From the NCBI RefSeq assembly GCF_036320965.1, contig NC_092232.1, positions 55,141,982 to 55,205,981 of the forward strand: DNA of 64,000 nt, in the 5' to 3' direction. The notes below the pieces were generated by a model. It saw only the letters and a program-made list of their open reading frames with translations, was not told where the DNA came from and made no database searches. Numbering within the stretch: position 1 is the first letter of the stretch; each line of letters starts with the position of its first letter. This DNA is from Panulirus ornatus (lineage: Eukaryota; Arthropoda; Malacostraca; Decapoda; Palinuridae). Below are positions 54,090 to 64,000 of the stretch, piece by piece. The translations under genes and the position numbers were made by a program.

Positions 54090-54150
54090 CTGTGCAATTA
54101 GGGAGATACACTCTTGTAGGTTTAACTCGCAATTACCATATTTAATTCAT
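54090..54150 (-). other. TYMS: Inferred non-coding first exon of TYMS
   Basis: On the minus strand a donor GCACAG/GTAAAC is placed at 54,090/54,089, between the E2F-like site and the strong acceptor ending at 50,781. The transcription start must then lie between about 54,090 and 54,150. This is inferred from splice-site strength and promoter position, not from a transcript. Confidence 0.4.
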
Positions 54151-54160
54151 TTTGGCGCCA
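54151..54160. promoter_or_regulatory. Consensus E2F site
   Basis: TTTGGCGCCA fits TTTSGCGCS exactly, and its core TGGCGCCA is palindromic. TYMS is a classic E2F target in animals, and this is the only such site noticed upstream of the gene. Confidence 0.55.
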
Positions 54161-54297
54161 TTTGAACTAAGGGCGACCTCTTGGCAAGCGAACACACTAG
54201 TGAGCGCACCACTGGTGGCAGCACCTCAGGTGAAAAGCAACATTCTGTTTCATACATTCCCAGACCTGAAATATCCATATATACATATGGTATGATA

Positions 54298-54298
<1 letters not shown>

Positions 54299-54375
<77 letters not shown>
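54299..54375. repeat. (TA)n microsatellite
   Basis: About 38 TA units at the 5' break of the plus-strand LINE-C copy. Confidence 0.97.
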
Positions 54376-54377
<2 letters not shown>

Positions 54378-55160
54378 GAATGCTATTCCCACACACCAGC
54401 GAATTTGCAGGACTTAAAAAATATTACCAGATGGGCGGGTACATGGAAAATGGAATTCATCATAGATAAATGCACAACACTTACTGTGGGTACAGACACG
54501 AACACTGATTACAAACTGGACAATATTGCCATGGGTAAAACAGAATGCAAAAGAGATTTATGAGTATTAGTGAGCAAGGATCTTAAGCAGCGGCAACAAT
54601 GTATTAAAATGAGTAATAAGGCTAATACGATGTTAGGATTCATTAATAGGACTGTCAGCAATAAAACTCCTAGAATATTATTGCAACTTTATCTTACATT
54701 GGTGAGACCACATTTGGATTATGCGGTGCAGTTTTGGGCTCCATACTATGCAGTTGATATAGACTGTTTTAGAGAGAATACAAAGATGTATGACAAAAAT
54801 GATCCCTGGAATTAGAAACTTCACTTATGAAGAAAGGTTAAAAAGACTGAATTCACACTCACTTAAGAGGATGAGGGCTGGAGGGGATATGATTGAAGTT
54901 TCTAAGTGGGTGAAGGGCAATAATAAAGGTAACACAAATAAAGTTCTTGGAATGGCAACACCAGATAGGACAAGAAACATTGGATTTAGATTAGAAAAAA
55001 AAAAAAAAAAGAGATTCATGTCGGATGTGGGTAGATATTGGCTCGAGGATAGGTTGGTAGATATATGGAACAAGCTGCCAAGTACAGTAGGGTGGACAGA
55101 CTATGGACCTGCCTAGCAATGACCAATATGCCTCTTGAGTGTCCTCACTTCTTATGTTCT
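54378..55160 (+). mobile_element. LINE-C (CR1-like), 5'-truncated copy
   Basis: Frames read NITRWAGTWKMEFIIDKCTT, TECKRDL, VSKDLKQRQQCIKMSNKANT, MLGFINRTVSNKTPRILLQL, VRPHLDYAVQFWAPYY and, after a frameshift, MTKMIPGIRNFTYEERLKRL, GDMIEVSKWVKG and DRLVDIWNKLPSTV. These are the C-terminal RT and tail blocks of CR1-like LINEs. The 3' end has CTTCTTATGTTCTTATAG, typical of CR1 ends. Confidence 0.88.
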
Positions 55161-56377
55161 TATAGTCATCTCTAGCTGGGAGCGCCGAGTAGCAACATGG
55201 ACCCAGGGACAAAGAAAAGAGAGATTATTGGTAATGAACATAGATTTTATAAATATTTGTTCGTCATTCTCTAGTCAGTTTGGTTGCCCTACCTATGTAT
55301 ATGGTAAGGTGAATTTGCGCTGCTTTGATGGGCATTGTTGAGAGAGAATGTAGAACTTAGAAGCTTCAGTTTGCTAAAGTTAGTGATGTGGAATTTAGGT
55401 AATCTAGTCAGTATTCTGGATATTCCTTAAAACTAACAAACAAGTTTACATTTATGCTCATTCACCTATATCATACTTATGTGCGTGAAAAACATGCAAC
55501 AAAACTTTTACCGTTATTATTTTAAGGATTCAGAATGTATCATCTTCATGTGGAGTGAATGACACTTTCTTTTTTGGCTTGTTAACAAATTCCAATGCTT
55601 GTTGAATTCAAATATATTTTCATATAGATGGAAAAAGGCGTATCTGGTCTTTGAGTATTGAAGATCAATGGCCTAGGACATGAGGAGTCCCACTGTTGCT
55701 AGTAAAAACCACCAATGTGTCGTATGGAAACCACTTTATTTTCAAATGTCCCAGCACCCTTTCTAAATGGAAATACTCTTTTAACCACAGATCGCCTTTG
55801 GAATTAAATTGTCCCTTGCTTCTACTAAAACAGTTGTCTGTGGGAGAAGACGAGCGAGGATTAAGGTACATTCCATTCTGCAATAGCAATTAAACTGGTA
55901 TACTTGGTTCCGTATGAGTCTATCCAACCCTATAGAAGCGTAGCTAATAAGACGGGACCTCTTAGCTTTGGAGTTCTCTTCTGTAAGCTTATGTCAGTTT
56001 AAATTGTTCCCTCTTGTTATCCAGATATATCCGTATATATGAGAATAGTACATAGAACGGGTACCACTGTGAACGGGCACCACTATCAGCCGCATTTGCA
56101 AAAAAAAATGTTCAAAGCAATATATTTCTGTTTCTAATTGGATTTCAAACATATGTTATTCATATTTTCATGAATTTTAGCATAATGAAAAATGAATGAA
56201 AGAGAGTTATTATAACAAATGTAATGAATGGTTCGTGTGGATACTCGTGCGTGCTGCTTTATCCCTTCCCGTACAACTCTCGGCGAGGTGGGGTGTGAAT
56301 ACTATACTCCATGTGATAATTGTTAAATTATTAGTGCCTGTGATATCAAAGTATTTAAGTTAATAGATTTGAGCATT
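55161..56377. other. Intergenic region upstream of RPS16
   Basis: Non-repetitive A/T-rich sequence with no recognisable gene. It would contain the RPS16 promoter; no TATA box at a suitable distance is evident. Confidence 0.45.
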
Positions 56378-56383
56378 CTTTCC
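56376..56383 (+). promoter_or_regulatory. RPS16: Polypyrimidine (TCT-type) initiator or 3' splice site before RPS16
   Basis: TTCTTTCC matches the YYCTTTYY initiator of animal ribosomal-protein promoters, which also creates the 5' TOP sequence. If C at 56,378 is +1, the leader is only 8 nt. Equally, TTCTTTCCAG directly before the ATG could be the acceptor of a 5' UTR intron. The sequence alone does not decide. Confidence 0.45.
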
Positions 56384-56385
56384 AG

Positions 56386-62526
<6,141 letters not shown>

Positions 62527-62553
62527 ACACTACACTTCCTCTCTGTCCATTAT

Positions 62554-62559
62554 AATAAA
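62554..62559 (+). terminator. RPS16: RPS16 poly(A) signal
   Basis: AATAAA 28 nt after the stop codon, giving the very short 3' UTR usual for ribosomal-protein genes. GT-rich sequence follows. Confidence 0.85.
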
Positions 62560-63140
62560 CCTAAGGACATGTTACATGTTGTTTTCCTCCGGTTTACTTC
62601 ATAGACAACCATTTTGTTCACACCTATGGCATTTGGACTTCTATGTAAAGATGTAATTATATTTTATTAGAAATGTATTATATGATAAATAGGGCACTAG
62701 GAATTTTTTAGGTTCTCCCATTTCATACATAAAACCTTGGTATAGTACATGTCAATTGTAGGGATTTGAAGGTAATTTGCAGCAAAGAAACTAAAAGAAC
62801 TTAGTTTTTTACGTACAGATGTGAAACACCTAGAGAAAGTAGTATTGATTCTTGTAAACTGGTGTGGGTCCATCCTGTTAGCCTATAAACAGCTGGCATG
62901 ATTGAAAAAAATTGTTCAAAAAAATAATGCTCGATAATATAAATATATTTGAAAACATCATGCCTTTTACACAAATATTCAGGTTAGGGGGATGCTGTCA
63001 AGGTTTTAAGGTTATGTACTGGAAGATATGCTTGTTTGAACACCACTCCACACATGGGTATAATGTTGGCGTATAGCATGGATATCGGATTTAAAAGTAT
63101 AATATTGCTGTACAGTATGAATATAGAATATGAGTAGACG
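62560..63140. other. Downstream of RPS16, nothing recognised
   Basis: Non-repetitive A/T-rich sequence. Confidence 0.5.
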
Positions 63141-63592
63141 TGTGAAAATAAAAAGAGCGTGGTTGAGAGAGCAGAAGACGGTGTTTTGAAATGGTTTGGG
63201 CACATGGAGAGAATGAGTGAGGAAAGATTGACCAAGAGGATATATGTGTCGGAGGTGGAGGGAACGAGGAGAAGTGGGAGACCAAATTGGAGGTGGAAAG
63301 ATGGAGTGAAAAAGATTTTGTGTGATCGGGGCCTGAACATGCAGGAGGGTGAAAGGAGGACAAGGAATAGAGTGAATTGGATCGATGTGGTATACCGGGG
63401 TTGACGTGCTGTCAGTGGATTGAATCAAAGCATGTGAAGGGTCTGGGGTAAACCATGGAAAGCTGTGTAGGTATGTATATTTGCGTGTGTGGACGTATGT
63501 ATATACATGTGTATGGGGGTGGGTTGGGCCATTTCTTTCGTCTGTTTCCTTGCGCTACCTCGCAAATGTGGGAGACAAAAAGAAAAAAAAAA
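63141..63592 (+). mobile_element. LINE-A 3' end, near consensus
   Basis: An uninterrupted frame reads VERAEDGVLKWFGHMERMSE to TRNRVNWIDVVYRG and stop. The short-type 3' UTR and terminal block with an A-rich end follow. It is very close to 40,461-41,738 and 35,436-37,006, so it is a young insertion. Confidence 0.93.
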
Positions 63593-63639
63593 TAAATGTT
63601 TATTAGCACTACAAATAATTACGTGCATTGAGTTGCTGG

Positions 63640-64000
63640 CACATGTGGAGAGGATGTTGGAAATTTATTTAATGGAGTGAGTATTTTGAAGGTTTGTTGA
63701 ATGTGTTTGATGATAGAGTGGCAGATATAGGGTGTATGCTCTTAAAAACCTTCCACAAAGCATCTCTATCACTATCATATGGCTTCTCCAGATCCATAAA
63801 TGCCACATGCAATTCCATCTGTGTTTATAAGTATTTCTCACATTCTTCAAAGCAGACACCTGAGCCACACGTCCTTTACCACTTCTGAAATCAGACATCT
63901 TCCCCAATCTGATGCTCTGTACAGCCTTCACCCTCTTAGTCAATACCCTCCTATACAATATTCCAGGAATACTTGACAAATTTATGCGTTTTTAGTTTGA
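63640..64000. mobile_element. LINE-A, internally inverted copy (cut by window end)
   Basis: Positions 63,640-63,740 carry the region before RT in plus orientation (NVFDDRVADIGC in one frame). Positions 63,743-64,000 carry the RT N-terminal region in minus orientation (ALWKVF, VAFMDLEK, CEKY, TEHQIGED). The two pieces meet head to head. Confidence 0.8.

Overview
The window is animal nuclear DNA. Genes are split by GT-AG introns, a ribosomal-protein gene has animal architecture, and most of the sequence is retroelement debris, minisatellites and (TA)n arrays. The conserved proteins and the style of the LINE and SINE families suggest an arthropod, most likely a decapod crustacean. That assignment is inference; nothing here fixes the species. 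No prokaryotic operon, CRISPR array or virus is visible.

Only two host genes can be supported, and they diverge from each other. Thymidylate synthase (TYMS) is on the minus strand. Its five coding exons at 50,759-50,628, 48,784-48,649, 45,199-44,916, 42,157-41,915 and 31,312-31,103 join in frame into 334 residues. A probable 5' UTR exon ends at 54,090, with a consensus E2F site just upstream at 54,151-54,160. Ribosomal protein S16 (RPS16) is on the plus strand, with four exons at 56,386-56,433, 60,338-60,469, 62,136-62,250 and 62,381-62,526. These give 146 residues, with a poly(A) signal 28 nt after the stop.

Layout. Positions 1-18,300 and 19,750-25,240 are mostly non-repetitive DNA without a recognisable gene. 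They hold a 21-bp minisatellite (4,098-6,166) abutting a dead LINE RT, a 41-bp minisatellite (8,624-9,783), a 26-bp tandem array (20,057-20,250), dinucleotide arrays and one LINE 3' end. From 25,250 to 53,160 the introns and flanks of TYMS are packed with more than twenty 5'-truncated or rearranged copies of one non-LTR retrotransposon, here called LINE-A. Also present are a second LINE (LINE-B, 27,990-30,250), a Tigger/pogo-like DNA transposon carrying a nested hAT-like insertion (38,365-39,924), a Penelope-like RT fragment (46,325-46,465), and SINE-like elements. A third LINE family (LINE-C, CR1-like) lies in opposite orientations on either side of the RPS16 start.

The two genes share no pathway: TYMS makes dTMP for DNA synthesis and RPS16 is a 40S subunit component. 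The most interesting material is in the mobile elements: a SINE-like family that appears to share its 3' tail with LINE-A, a duplicated tail motif inside the LINE-A 3' UTR, dated nested insertions, and the two large minisatellites.
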